Part shown: in pieces, positions 1 to 8,093 of the stretch
Layout: each line of letters opens with the position of its first letter
Position numbering within the stretch: position 1 is the stretch's first letter
From: Acetobacter aceti
GTDB lineage: Bacteria > Pseudomonadota > Alphaproteobacteria > Acetobacterales > Acetobacteraceae
Direction: 5' to 3'
Assembly (NCBI RefSeq): GCF_002005445.1
Contig: NZ_CP014692.1
Location: 124,001-188,000 of the forward strand
Length of the DNA stretch: 64,000 nt
Notes under the pieces: generated by a model
Seen by the model: the letters and a program-made list of their open reading frames with translations, nothing else
What the model was told of the DNA's origin: nothing
Database searches by the model: none
Made by a program: the position numbers and the translations under genes

Positions 1-1
1 A

Positions 2-556
2 TACTGGTCATCCTGCCGCGAACCTGAATTTGTCGGAGAAGCAAGCAAATCCCAGTTGCTCTGCCTCCGTGCACACGCAGAACTGAGAAGCGGCGATGAA
101 ACTCTGGCAGCGAAAACAGCTGGTGAGGCCGAGGGGTTCCGGGATACGGTCTCCGGTAAGGCCGGAGCCGAGGTGTTTGCGGATTTCCGGGATGCGGATG
201 ATCTCTGCGATGGCTCTCTGGAGATTCTGACGACAACCGGACGCTATTTTCAGATTCCGTTCTCCAGAATTGAGCGCGCCGAGTTTCACGAGGCCAAATG
301 CTATCGGGATCTATACTGGCGACGCTGTGAGCTCAGCGTGCAGGGTGGACCGGACGGCGTGGTCTATGTACCGGTGCTCTATGGTTGCACCGCTGAACTG
401 ACTGTGGATTCACCGGAGCGTGGCAAGCTGCTGACAGGGCAGTTGACGGAGTGGACAGAGGGTCCGCTTGTACGCGGAATCGGCCAGAAACTGTTTCTTG
501 CGGGCGAGGAAGGGTTGCCGGTTCTTGATGTCGGGACGCTGATGTTTGGCGCATGA
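2..556 (+). CDS. tagJ: T6SS accessory protein TagJ/ImpE, 3' part
   Basis: The reading frame is open from the window edge, so the true start lies upstream and only about 185 C-terminal codons are visible. The C-terminal half matches the ImpE/TagJ family: a GRYFQIPF stretch followed by RDLYWRR, then a GPDGVVYVPVLY stretch, and a C-terminal LPVLDVGTLMF. TagJ proteins are cytosolic accessories that bind the sheath protein TssB in some T6SS subtypes. The gene overlaps tssE by four bases (ATGA), which fits a T6SS operon running in from the left. An internal TTG at 56 could be read as a start but is probably not one. Family assignment is fairly sure; the exact role here is inferred. Confidence 0.8.
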   Translation, partial: YWSSCREPEFVGEASKSQLLCLRAHAELRSGDETLAAKTAGEAEGFRDTVSGKAGAEVFADFRDADDLCDGSLEILTTTGRYFQIPFSRIERAEFHEAKCYRDLYWRRCELSVQGGPDGVVYVPVLYGCTAELTVDSPERGKLLTGQLTEWTEGPLVRGIGQKLFLAGEEGLPVLDVGTLMFGA

Positions 557-1083
557 ACAGACGTCTGCAACAACGGCAGGGGAGTGTAACGGAACGCGTC
601 ACGGGCGGCTCGCAGCCTCTCAGGTTTTCGGTGTTTGATCGTCTGCTGGCTGTGGAAGCAGACAGAACCGGCACGCAGGATGCGCGCGCCGGAATCAGAC
701 TGATGCAGAATGCAGTGCTGCGTGATCTCACACGTCTGCTCAATTCCCGCCGTCCGTGGCATGAGCCCGCTCCGGAACAGAAGGATCTCCGCCGTTCGCC
801 TGTGACGTATGGTATTCCGGATTTCACCTCTGGTGAGCTGAGTGAGAAGCAGAATCGGGAATATCTGCGTTCAGCGATTGAGGAAAGTATCGCCCGCTTT
901 GAAACCCGGCTGAAGAATGTCAGTGTGGAGTTGCTGGAGGACAGGGACAGCCAGCACGGCGTCCTGAAACTTCGCATTGACGCCGTGCTGCATGTGGAAC
1001 CTCTGCGCACGGCGGTCAGATTTGATACAGTCATCAATCTGGCATCTTCCCATGCCGATGTGTTGCTGAACGAGACGCGCTGA
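553..1083 (+). CDS. tssE: T6SS baseplate subunit TssE (gp25-like)
   Basis: The 176-residue product fits TssE, the gp25-like wedge protein of the T6SS baseplate that helps start sheath assembly. The gp25 domain occupies the C-terminal two thirds: a NREYLRSAIEESIARFETRL helix leads into the conserved strand region with NVSVELL, and the C-terminal FDTVINL strand is typical. The N-terminal FSVFDRLL motif, where baseplate proteins commonly begin, is also visible. It overlaps tagJ by four bases and sits four bases before tssF, so the three are likely co-transcribed and translationally coupled. The order E-F-G is the standard T6SS baseplate block. Confidence 0.88.
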   Translation: MNRRLQQRQGSVTERVTGGSQPLRFSVFDRLLAVEADRTGTQDARAGIRLMQNAVLRDLTRLLNSRRPWHEPAPEQKDLRRSPVTYGIPDFTSGELSEKQNREYLRSAIEESIARFETRLKNVSVELLEDRDSQHGVLKLRIDAVLHVEPLRTAVRFDTVINLASSHADVLLNETR

Positions 1084-1087
1084 TCTT

Positions 1088-2920
1088 ATGGAAAACCTTC
1101 TTTTCCGCTATTATAATCGCGAACTGACAGCCCTGCGGAAGCTGGCGGGCGAATTCGCGGAGGCCAACCCGAAGGCCGCCGCGCATCTGCGGATCAGTGC
1201 GGATACGGTCGATGATCCACATGTGGCGCGGTTGCTGGAAGGCGTGGCGTTTCTGTCCGGGCGCGTGCATCAGCGGCTTGATGAGGAATTTCCCGAACTC
1301 ACTGACGGGCTGCTGGGAATTCTCTACCCGCACTATAATGCGCCGGTTCCGGCAGCGTCCGTCATTGAAATGGTCTGTCGTCCGGACCGGGACGCCATCG
1401 GACTGACCGTGCCCCGTGCGACGGTTGTTGAAACTGATCCCATCGGCGGTAAGCCCTGTCACTTCATGACAACGGCGGAAACCCGTTTGTGGCCTGTACG
1501 GATTGCCAGACTGACGCTGTCCGGTCTGCCTCTGGCGGCCCCGTCCAGTCCGCTGGCGCGTGGGGCGCGCTCCGTGCTGCGCATTGTGCTGGAATCCACG
1601 AACCCGGAAATCAGCTTTGCGGAAATGGGATTGGAAAAGCTGCGTTTTTTCCTGAAAGGATCTTCAGGGCAGGGTTTCCGGCTTCTGGAACTTCTGGGCC
1701 GTCATACACTCGGCGTGGCCTGCGCATCGTCCCCGAATGATCCGGCTCCGACCATTCTGCCGAAAGAGGTTGTTCTTCCCTGCGGGTTTGAGTCTGATGA
1801 AGCGTTGCTCCCCTGGATGGCTCGCTCCTTCTCCGGCTTCCGGCTTCTGACGGAATATTTTGCATTTCCTGAGAAGTTTCTGTTTGTGGAACTGGATGGT
1901 CTGGATGCCCGGACGCTGGTGCATGATGAACGGAAAATGGAGATTTTCGTTTATTTTGACACGTCTTTTCCGGAGCTGGAGCGCACGATCAGTGCGGATG
2001 CTCTTGTGCTGGGCTGTGTGCCGGTGGTCAATCTGTTTCCCCAGCGCTGCGAGCCGGTGACGCTGAGCCACGAAATCACGGAATATCATGTTGCGGCAAG
2101 CTTCCGCGATCCGAACCACTATGAGGTCTGGTCTGTGGAGCGTGTGCGCGAAATGGAAGGCGCAGGGGCCGCCCGTACGTGGACGCCACTCTATCATCGC
2201 GCACCGCAGGAACTGAGGAATGACGGACGGGAGCACCCCACGTCCTACACTCTGAGCCGCCGTCCGGCCTCTGTGGAACAGGGCGGGACCGAGGTTTATC
2301 TCGCGCCGGTTCAGCCAGACCTCGATCCGGAAGGGCCAACCGATCATATCCTGCTGATTGATGCGCTATGCACCAACCGCAATCTTCCCGAACGTTTGCC
2401 GTTCGGTGGAGGGGAGCCGGTGCTGCACGTTCCTGCAATGGCTGACCGGCTGGAAAGCGTGGCCTGTATGATGCCATTTGCTTCCACGGTTCGGCCGTCG
2501 CTTGCGGGAGAAAGAGCATGGCGACTGATTGCGCATCTGGCGCTGGGCCATATCTCCCTGACCGAGCCTGGTGCCGGTCCACGGATCATTCAGGATCTGC
2601 TCACTCTCTATGACTGCCGGAATACGCCGGAGACACAGAAAGCCATCGACAGTCTGGTTGATGTTGTCGCGCAGCCGGGGCATGCGCGCCTGCCGGGGGT
2701 GAGGCCGGGCGGGTTTATCCGCGGCACGGAAATCACGCTGGTGTTTGCGTCGGATGGATGGGAGACAGGCGGTCTCTATCTGCTGGCCAGCATTCTTGAG
2801 CGGTTCATGGCCCTGCATGTGAGCGTCAATTCCTTTGTCCGTGTCAGCGTGTCTCTTCAGGGCAAACCGGGCTTTATCCTGCGCTTTCCGCGACGCTGCG
2901 GAACACGGACGCTCCTGTGA
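1088..2920 (+). CDS. tssF: T6SS baseplate subunit TssF
   Basis: The 610-residue product has the normal length for TssF (VasA/ImpG), which forms the baseplate wedge with TssG and TssE. The N-terminus is diagnostic: YYNRELTALRKLAGEFA, then DPHVARLLEGVAFL and a FPELTDGLLGILYPHY block. The ATG start four bases after tssE is preceded by only a weak ribosome site, which suggests coupling to tssE. The 3' end overlaps the GTG start of tssG by four bases. No odd features were seen; GC-rich codon use is like that of its neighbours. Confidence 0.92.
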   Translation: MENLLFRYYNRELTALRKLAGEFAEANPKAAAHLRISADTVDDPHVARLLEGVAFLSGRVHQRLDEEFPELTDGLLGILYPHYNAPVPAASVIEMVCRPDRDAIGLTVPRATVVETDPIGGKPCHFMTTAETRLWPVRIARLTLSGLPLAAPSSPLARGARSVLRIVLESTNPEISFAEMGLEKLRFFLKGSSGQGFRLLELLGRHTLGVACASSPNDPAPTILPKEVVLPCGFESDEALLPWMARSFSGFRLLTEYFAFPEKFLFVELDGLDARTLVHDERKMEIFVYFDTSFPELERTISADALVLGCVPVVNLFPQRCEPVTLSHEITEYHVAASFRDPNHYEVWSVERVREMEGAGAARTWTPLYHRAPQELRNDGREHPTSYTLSRRPASVEQGGTEVYLAPVQPDLDPEGPTDHILLIDALCTNRNLPERLPFGGGEPVLHVPAMADRLESVACMMPFASTVRPSLAGERAWRLIAHLALGHISLTEPGAGPRIIQDLLTLYDCRNTPETQKAIDSLVDVVAQPGHARLPGVRPGGFIRGTEITLVFASDGWETGGLYLLASILERFMALHVSVNSFVRVSVSLQGKPGFILRFPRRCGTRTLL

Positions 2921-4176
2921 GCGGCAGCGGCTCCAGCCATATCCCCCAGACGGTTCTGGTTACGGAACAGGACGCGGAACCGCAGTTTCGGCCGGGCAGT
3001 CTTCCGGTCCCGGAGCAGGGGGGGCGGACTGAGTTACTGCCTGTTGTTCAGGCGCCGTCTGATGAAGAGACGACGCAGTTCCGGTCTTCAGCCGTTCCGC
3101 CTTCCGCGGGAGCACTTTCTGCCGGCCCGTCCTCTGCCGACGGTCTGCTGGGACAATTCCTGCGTGACCCGGGGCCGTTCAGTTTCGACGCCGCCATTCT
3201 GCTGATGCTTCGGGCGCATGGTGCGAATGGTGCAGGCTCCGCCATCCGGTTTCGGGCTCCGTTGGGAACAGCCTATCCGGCGGCCGATGTGGCCTCGGTC
3301 AGTCTGGGTGAACGTGGATTTGTCACCACAGTGACACCGATGGGCCTGACAGGTCCGGCAGGTGTTCTGCCTCTTCATTATTCAGCCGAGCTGGTGTCCG
3401 AACACAGGCTTCATTCTTCAGCGCTGAGCGATTTTCTGGAAATGCTGAGCCAGAGGCCTCTCGCGCAGTTCGCGGAGAGTGGCATCAAGTATCGTCTGGC
3501 CAGCAGCCACACTCTGCCGGAGCATGTGCCCGCAGCAGATTATGCCCGTACGGTGCGCAAAACCCTTATGGCGCTATCGGGTTTTTACAGTCCTGACATT
3601 GCGCCCCTGCTGGGAGTCGATCCTGGAACGGTCAATTTTTACAGTGGCTATTTCTCCACCATGCCGCGGTCGGCCGACCGGCTGAAAGCGCTGCTCTCTG
3701 ACTGGCTTGGTCTGCCTGTGCGGGTGGAGGAGTTTACGCCGCTCTGGGTTCATATTCCGCCGGATCAGCAGAGTTTTCTGCCTCTCTCGGGACCTGGCGG
3801 CTCTTTGGCTGAGAGTTTCAGCCAGTTGGGTGTCGATGCCGCGGCAGGGGCGCGCTATCTCGACTGCCAGTCGCAGTTCACGGTACGGATCGGCCCGGTG
3901 GACTGGAAGATGTTTCAGGCGCTCATGCCGTCAGGCGGTCTGTATGGGCCGTTGCTGAAACTGATCCGGACGTTTGTTGGTTCGGAGCTTCAGATCATGC
4001 TGCGCCCCGTGTTGAAAAAGGACGCTGTACCGCTTCTGCAACTGCCGACAGAAACACGGGCTTCTTCTCCCCGGCTCGGATGGAGCAGCTGGTTAAGCTG
4101 TCAGGCGAAGCGAAAGCACGATGCTGATGAGCCTGTCTTTACAGAACGGCATGTGGATATGGCCGGTAATCATTGA
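2917..4176 (+). CDS. tssG: T6SS baseplate subunit TssG with N-terminal extension
   Basis: TssG (VasB/ImpH) bridges the baseplate wedge to the VgrG hub. The recognisable TssG fold starts near residue 75 (DGLLGQFLRDPGPFSFDAA) and runs through PMGLTGPAGVLPLHYSAEL, YSGYFSTMPRSADRL and a GDLxxx-like C-terminal region. The protein is 419 residues, longer than the usual 330-370, because about 70 Pro/Ser/Gln-rich, probably disordered residues precede the domain. GTG 2917 overlaps the tssF stop and is the only start that keeps the operon overlap. No later start with a clearly better ribosome site was seen, so the extension is probably real. It closes the first T6SS gene block; about 260 bases without a gene follow. 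Confidence 0.87.
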   Translation: MSGSGSSHIPQTVLVTEQDAEPQFRPGSLPVPEQGGRTELLPVVQAPSDEETTQFRSSAVPPSAGALSAGPSSADGLLGQFLRDPGPFSFDAAILLMLRAHGANGAGSAIRFRAPLGTAYPAADVASVSLGERGFVTTVTPMGLTGPAGVLPLHYSAELVSEHRLHSSALSDFLEMLSQRPLAQFAESGIKYRLASSHTLPEHVPAADYARTVRKTLMALSGFYSPDIAPLLGVDPGTVNFYSGYFSTMPRSADRLKALLSDWLGLPVRVEEFTPLWVHIPPDQQSFLPLSGPGGSLAESFSQLGVDAAAGARYLDCQSQFTVRIGPVDWKMFQALMPSGGLYGPLLKLIRTFVGSELQIMLRPVLKKDAVPLLQLPTETRASSPRLGWSSWLSCQAKRKHDADEPVFTERHVDMAGNH

Positions 4177-4434
4177 TAAGGGCATTTTTGCCGGAGGCGT
4201 ACGGTAAAAAAAGATTATTAACGAGTACGGGAAAGGTATCTTTATAGCCGTGTAAAGGTCTTGATGACGCCTTTTCGGCCAGCCTTCTGAAGAATACAGT
4301 CACTCTTCTTACTTGAAAGTCATAATCTTCTCTATGAGTCTGGAACTGTCTGGACCATAATGTATTAACAAAGAGACGTGTGGGCCGACCTCCTGAAGGA
4401 TGCTGTGGGGTTTGGCTGGATGAGAGGAGCAATC
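4177..4434 (+). other. Intergenic region between tssG and the sensor block
   Basis: About 260 bases without a convincing gene separate the two T6SS blocks. It is more AT-rich than its surroundings, so it could hold a promoter for the downstream sensor-kinase-vgrG-fha block, but no -35/-10 pair with proper spacing stood out. In-frame GTG 4378 and ATG 4420 upstream of the next gene are discounted in favour of GTG 4435. Confidence 0.4.
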
Positions 4435-5628
4435 GTGTCCCCGGACTTCGGTATTCGCCGTATTGGCATCGCTGCTGCCGTGCTGGCTGTTATGGTGTCT
4501 GTGCCCCACAGACAGGTGCTGGCACAGGCACAGGCACAGGCGTTGACTCCTCCGCCAGCCTTTCTGTTGATCGGGGATGGCCGTTCCTCTGATGCCGGCG
4601 GACAGCTTGCCGCCTGCTCTGAAAACACACATCGGCTGGCCCAGCAGCTCAAGCAGCAGGGCTTGAGTGTATTTGAGGTGCTGAATCCGACCAGTGTGGA
4701 TCTGCGGGTGGCGCTGATGTCATTTGCCCGCCATCTGGACGGGAAACGTCCGGTGATCTCGTATTGCGGTTATGCGGCTGTTCAGGATGGCAGGATTTTT
4801 GTGTCCGGTGACGGCTCTGCTAATGGGCAGGAAAGCAATCTGCTGAGTCAGGCAGTCCCGGCGGTCTCCCTGCTGCGTGTTCTGGATGGACAGGATGGCT
4901 TTGTTTTCCTTGAGCTGCATCCTCAGGCAGATCAGCGGCAGGCTCTGTCTCAGATGGCGCCGCTTCTGAAAAGCCGGATGCAGGGGGCTGGAACCCTGTC
5001 CGTGACGCTGGCTGAAATGGCCTCAGCCGACCCTGTTCTGGATGGGCTGGTTTCCGTCATGCAACCCGGCTGGCAATGGGCGAATGTGGCGACGTTTGCT
5101 CATGGTGTTGCGCCCAGGCCAGTGTTTGTTCCGGTTCAGCCGCAATCTCCATTGTCTCCGCCACCGCCTGCTCCACAGACAGCGCCGGCGCAGTCGATGA
5201 CCGTGCCCTCAGCACCAGAGCAGGACTCTGCAAAAGCTGAAGCGCCTGCAAGGATTGTTCCGGTTCCAGACACTCCTGCGCCATCAGATGCGAGTAAATC
5301 TCAACCCACATCCACCACTCCTGATTCTGGCAAGGAGACGGCAAAGACGCCCCCTGTGGCGGTGCAGAAACCCGTGGATCGGCTTAAGGCGGCTGCGGCG
5401 CAGAAACTGGTGTTGCAGCGGGCAAAAGCACAGGCCGCGCAGGCGAAAGCCATGCGGACTGTTCAGGTCGGTCTTCTTGCACGCGGCGTTTATCTAGGTT
5501 CCGTCAACGGTATGCGGACGAACGAAACCGTCAACGCCATCCGAAAATTTCAGAAATCGCGGAATGAACCTGCGACCGGTCAGCTGACATCCGATCAGCT
5601 CTCGGCTCTGACCGGTGCGGGAAACTGA
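4435..5628 (+). CDS. Secreted pseudocaspase-like protein with peptidoglycan-binding domain
   Basis: GTG 4435 is preferred because GAGGAG lies five bases upstream and the product then opens with a signal peptide (charged FGIRR, hydrophobic IAAAVLAVMVSV, cleavage near VLAQAQA). The next 150 residues look like a caspase-like fold: AFLLIGDG, a central alpha/beta stretch, and VISYCGYAAVQDGRIFVSGDG where active members have YSGHG. The catalytic His is replaced by Tyr in this alignment, and no Cys stands at the usual place in FLELHPQ, so it is probably non-catalytic. A Pro/Ala-rich linker of about 100 residues leads to a C-terminal PG_binding_1 domain (VGLLARGVYLGSVNG, AIRKFQKS). It likely acts in the periplasm and may anchor or sense cell wall for the T6SS. 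The domain calls are by eye; the function is unknown. Confidence 0.7.
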   Translation: MSPDFGIRRIGIAAAVLAVMVSVPHRQVLAQAQAQALTPPPAFLLIGDGRSSDAGGQLAACSENTHRLAQQLKQQGLSVFEVLNPTSVDLRVALMSFARHLDGKRPVISYCGYAAVQDGRIFVSGDGSANGQESNLLSQAVPAVSLLRVLDGQDGFVFLELHPQADQRQALSQMAPLLKSRMQGAGTLSVTLAEMASADPVLDGLVSVMQPGWQWANVATFAHGVAPRPVFVPVQPQSPLSPPPPAPQTAPAQSMTVPSAPEQDSAKAEAPARIVPVPDTPAPSDASKSQPTSTTPDSGKETAKTPPVAVQKPVDRLKAAAAQKLVLQRAKAQAAQAKAMRTVQVGLLARGVYLGSVNGMRTNETVNAIRKFQKSRNEPATGQLTSDQLSALTGAGN

Positions 5629-5629
5629 C

Positions 5630-6505
5630 ATGACATTCAGACTCAAGCTTAACCTTGTCCTCGTTGGAGGATATCTTCTCGCTCTGGTGATCCTCTTTCC
5701 GGTTCTGCGCAGTGCGTTGTCGGAGACAGCTTCTGACGCGGCGCAGGCACAGGCGGCCATGTTGAGCGCAGTCAGTCTGGCGACGGAACATTACACCAGT
5801 GAGGAAGTCTCCCCGCAGCTTCTGCTGGGAACGACGGTGCAGTTCCCCCCTCAGGGCGTGCCTTTTTATGCGGCAGGCCGCCTGGGCATATTGCTGCATA
5901 AAAAGAATCCGGGACTGGATATCCGTGTTACCGCCCTGAACCCGACCAATCCGGCTGATGCGCCGACCGCGGCGGAAAAAGATCTGATCGACCGTCTGCG
6001 AAGTGCTTCGGCGCCATCATCGCTGACGTCCGCAGGAGAAGATGAGAACGGTCAGCCGGTTCTTCGACTGGCGACACCGATACGTGTGACGGATTCCGGG
6101 TGTCTCTCCTGTCACTCCGATCCGGGCGTCGCTCCGAAAACGATGATTGACGCCTATGGCAGCCAGCATGGTTTCGGATGGAAACCCGATGAGATCGTGG
6201 GCGCCACGATTGTCACCATTTCTTCCGGTCATCTGACATCCGCCGCGACGGGACGCGCCATGCACATCCTGTTATGGATGACGGTGCTGGCCGCAGCTCT
6301 TCTCTTACTGACCAATGTGATCCTGGAATATACGCTGCTGCGTCCACTGCGAGAGATGAGCACGATTGCCGGGCGTGTCAGCCGCGGGGATCTGACCCAG
6401 CCGGAACTGTCGGTGCCGGAGGGCAGTGATCTGTCTCCGCTGGCGGCGTCCTTTACAAGGATGCGTCGTAGTCTCGAAAGTTCCTTCAGGATGCTGGATG
6501 AATAA
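5630..6505 (+). CDS. Membrane sensor-like protein: Tll0287-like (DUF3365) heme domain plus HAMP
   Basis: ATG 5630 directly follows the preceding stop. The 291-residue product has a first membrane helix (residues 8-27), a periplasmic domain with a c-type heme motif CLSCH (Cys158, Cys161, His162), a second helix (211-233) and a HAMP domain (234-288, with LLRPLREMSTIAGRVSRGDL). The periplasmic part matches the Tll0287-like/DUF3365 family, seen in heme-binding sensor proteins. The protein stops right after HAMP, so it has no kinase or cyclase output of its own. The Ser/Thr kinase gene starts five bases later, which suggests that signal output is through that kinase. Heme attachment is predicted from the motif only. 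Confidence 0.75.
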   Translation: MTFRLKLNLVLVGGYLLALVILFPVLRSALSETASDAAQAQAAMLSAVSLATEHYTSEEVSPQLLLGTTVQFPPQGVPFYAAGRLGILLHKKNPGLDIRVTALNPTNPADAPTAAEKDLIDRLRSASAPSSLTSAGEDENGQPVLRLATPIRVTDSGCLSCHSDPGVAPKTMIDAYGSQHGFGWKPDEIVGATIVTISSGHLTSAATGRAMHILLWMTVLAAALLLLTNVILEYTLLRPLREMSTIAGRVSRGDLTQPELSVPEGSDLSPLAASFTRMRRSLESSFRMLDE

Positions 6506-6510
6506 TCATC

Positions 6511-8079
6511 GTGGGTGATCTTCCAGCATATGAGGGGCGTTTTCATATTGAATCGCTTCTCGGGCGCGGGGCGATGGGGGTGGTCTACAAGGCCTGGGAC
6601 CCCGCCATCAATCGTTATGTCGCGATCAAGAAGGTCAATCAGAGCCTTCTGGAAGATCAGGAGCGGGCGGCCTACCTTGCCCGCTTCCGCAATGAGGCGC
6701 GCCTGTGCGGGCTGTGTGATCATCCCAATATCGTCACACTTCATGACGTCGCCGGCGGTGAGGATGATCCCTGCATCATTCTTCAGTATGTGGATGGTCT
6801 GGGGCTGAACAAGGCTCTGCCTCGCGGCGAAAAACTCCCCGTCAGCGAGGTCATCCCGATCGCGCTACAGGTCCTCGCGGCTCTGGATTACGCACATGGG
6901 CTGGGCATCGTCCACCGTGACGTAAAGCCTGCGAATATTATCCTGACCTATCAGGGGCGTTTGAAAATCACGGATTTCGGCGTGTCCTATCGCGCCGTAA
7001 TGTCGGAACCGGATCAGGCGCTTCTGATCGGGACACCGAACTACATGTCGCCGGAGCAGTGTTCCGGGCGTCCCGTGGATGCGCGGAGCGATCTCTTTTC
7101 TCTGGGTAGCATTCTTTATGAACTGCTCAGTGGCCAGAAGGCGTTTGAGGGGCGTGAATACACTGACACGGTATTCCGAATTCTCAATACTGATCCGGAA
7201 TCGCTTGGAACATTGCGTCCGGACATTCCTGAGGCGCTGGTGCGGACCATCGAGCGTATTCTGGCGAAAAACCCTGATGAACGGTTCTCGGATGCGGCGG
7301 AGTTTGCTTTTGCCCTCCGTCGCGCCGTTCCCGGATTTGATCTGACCTCACCTCTTCCGGTGCCGCATCTTCCTCAGCAGCACGCTTCCCAGTCGCCTGC
7401 TGAACAGCCTGCCGGGCAGAGTGCTCCTGTCGTCGTGTCCGTTCCTCAGGACGAAGAGGATGACAGAACGATCATTGTGATGGCTGACGAGGAAATGGGG
7501 CTGCCTGTGCATCCGTCGATCAGTCAGGACTGGCTGGCGGAGGTCGATGCCTATCTGCAGGAACTGTACGGACCTTTGGGGCGGATGGAACTGAGGCGTG
7601 CCTGTGAAGAGGCTGTGACGAAAAAGGAGCTTCTGGCCGCTGTTGTTCAGGATTCTGTCGTCAGGGAGCAGGTTTTTACCCGGTTCCTGACGATCGATGA
7701 TGCAGCGGAGGTCGATGAAGAGACGCATGGCGCGCAAAAACACCCCGAGCCGGTGGCGGAAGCGGTTCCTGTGGCGTCTCCCGTAACGTCCGCTTCCAAA
7801 GAGAAAAAGGTGGAGAACGTCGCGACCATCCCCACGCCGCCGCCCGTAGAGGGAAAGGAAGAACCGGCTTCCCGCAGTCTGACAGACGCGGATATCGCCG
7901 CAGTGGGCACGGTTCTGACCGATGTGCTGGGACCGGTGGCGCAACCGCTTATCCGTCGCGCGTCCCTGCGGGCAAGGGATTTTGCCGGCTTCGTCTCATT
8001 GTGTGAGACCTTTATCCATCATCAGGGTGATCTGGAGCGCTTCCGCCGTGCTCTGGCCGCTTCTTTTCGTCTTTCCTGA
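6511..8079 (+). CDS. ppkA: T6SS Ser/Thr protein kinase (PpkA-like)
   Basis: The N-terminal 275 residues are a complete Hanks-type kinase: glycine loop GRGAMG (18-23), catalytic-site Lys40, HRDVKPAN at 135-142, DFG at 155-157 and GTPNYMSPEQ. It should phosphorylate T6SS components such as TssL or the FHA protein. No membrane helix is visible, unlike the membrane-spanning PpkA of Pseudomonas, so it is probably cytosolic and needs a separate sensor. Residues 290-330 are acidic and Pro-rich with DDRTIIV (Thr320), a likely autophosphorylation site. The C-terminal part has two related helical modules (near 340-395 and 455-515). GTG 6511 lies five bases after the HAMP protein gene. The name ppkA is by family and context. 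Confidence 0.88.
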   Translation: MGDLPAYEGRFHIESLLGRGAMGVVYKAWDPAINRYVAIKKVNQSLLEDQERAAYLARFRNEARLCGLCDHPNIVTLHDVAGGEDDPCIILQYVDGLGLNKALPRGEKLPVSEVIPIALQVLAALDYAHGLGIVHRDVKPANIILTYQGRLKITDFGVSYRAVMSEPDQALLIGTPNYMSPEQCSGRPVDARSDLFSLGSILYELLSGQKAFEGREYTDTVFRILNTDPESLGTLRPDIPEALVRTIERILAKNPDERFSDAAEFAFALRRAVPGFDLTSPLPVPHLPQQHASQSPAEQPAGQSAPVVVSVPQDEEDDRTIIVMADEEMGLPVHPSISQDWLAEVDAYLQELYGPLGRMELRRACEEAVTKKELLAAVVQDSVVREQVFTRFLTIDDAAEVDEETHGAQKHPEPVAEAVPVASPVTSASKEKKVENVATIPTPPPVEGKEEPASRSLTDADIAAVGTVLTDVLGPVAQPLIRRASLRARDFAGFVSLCETFIHHQGDLERFRRALAASFRLS

Positions 8080-8093
8080 TCCAACGGATTCTT

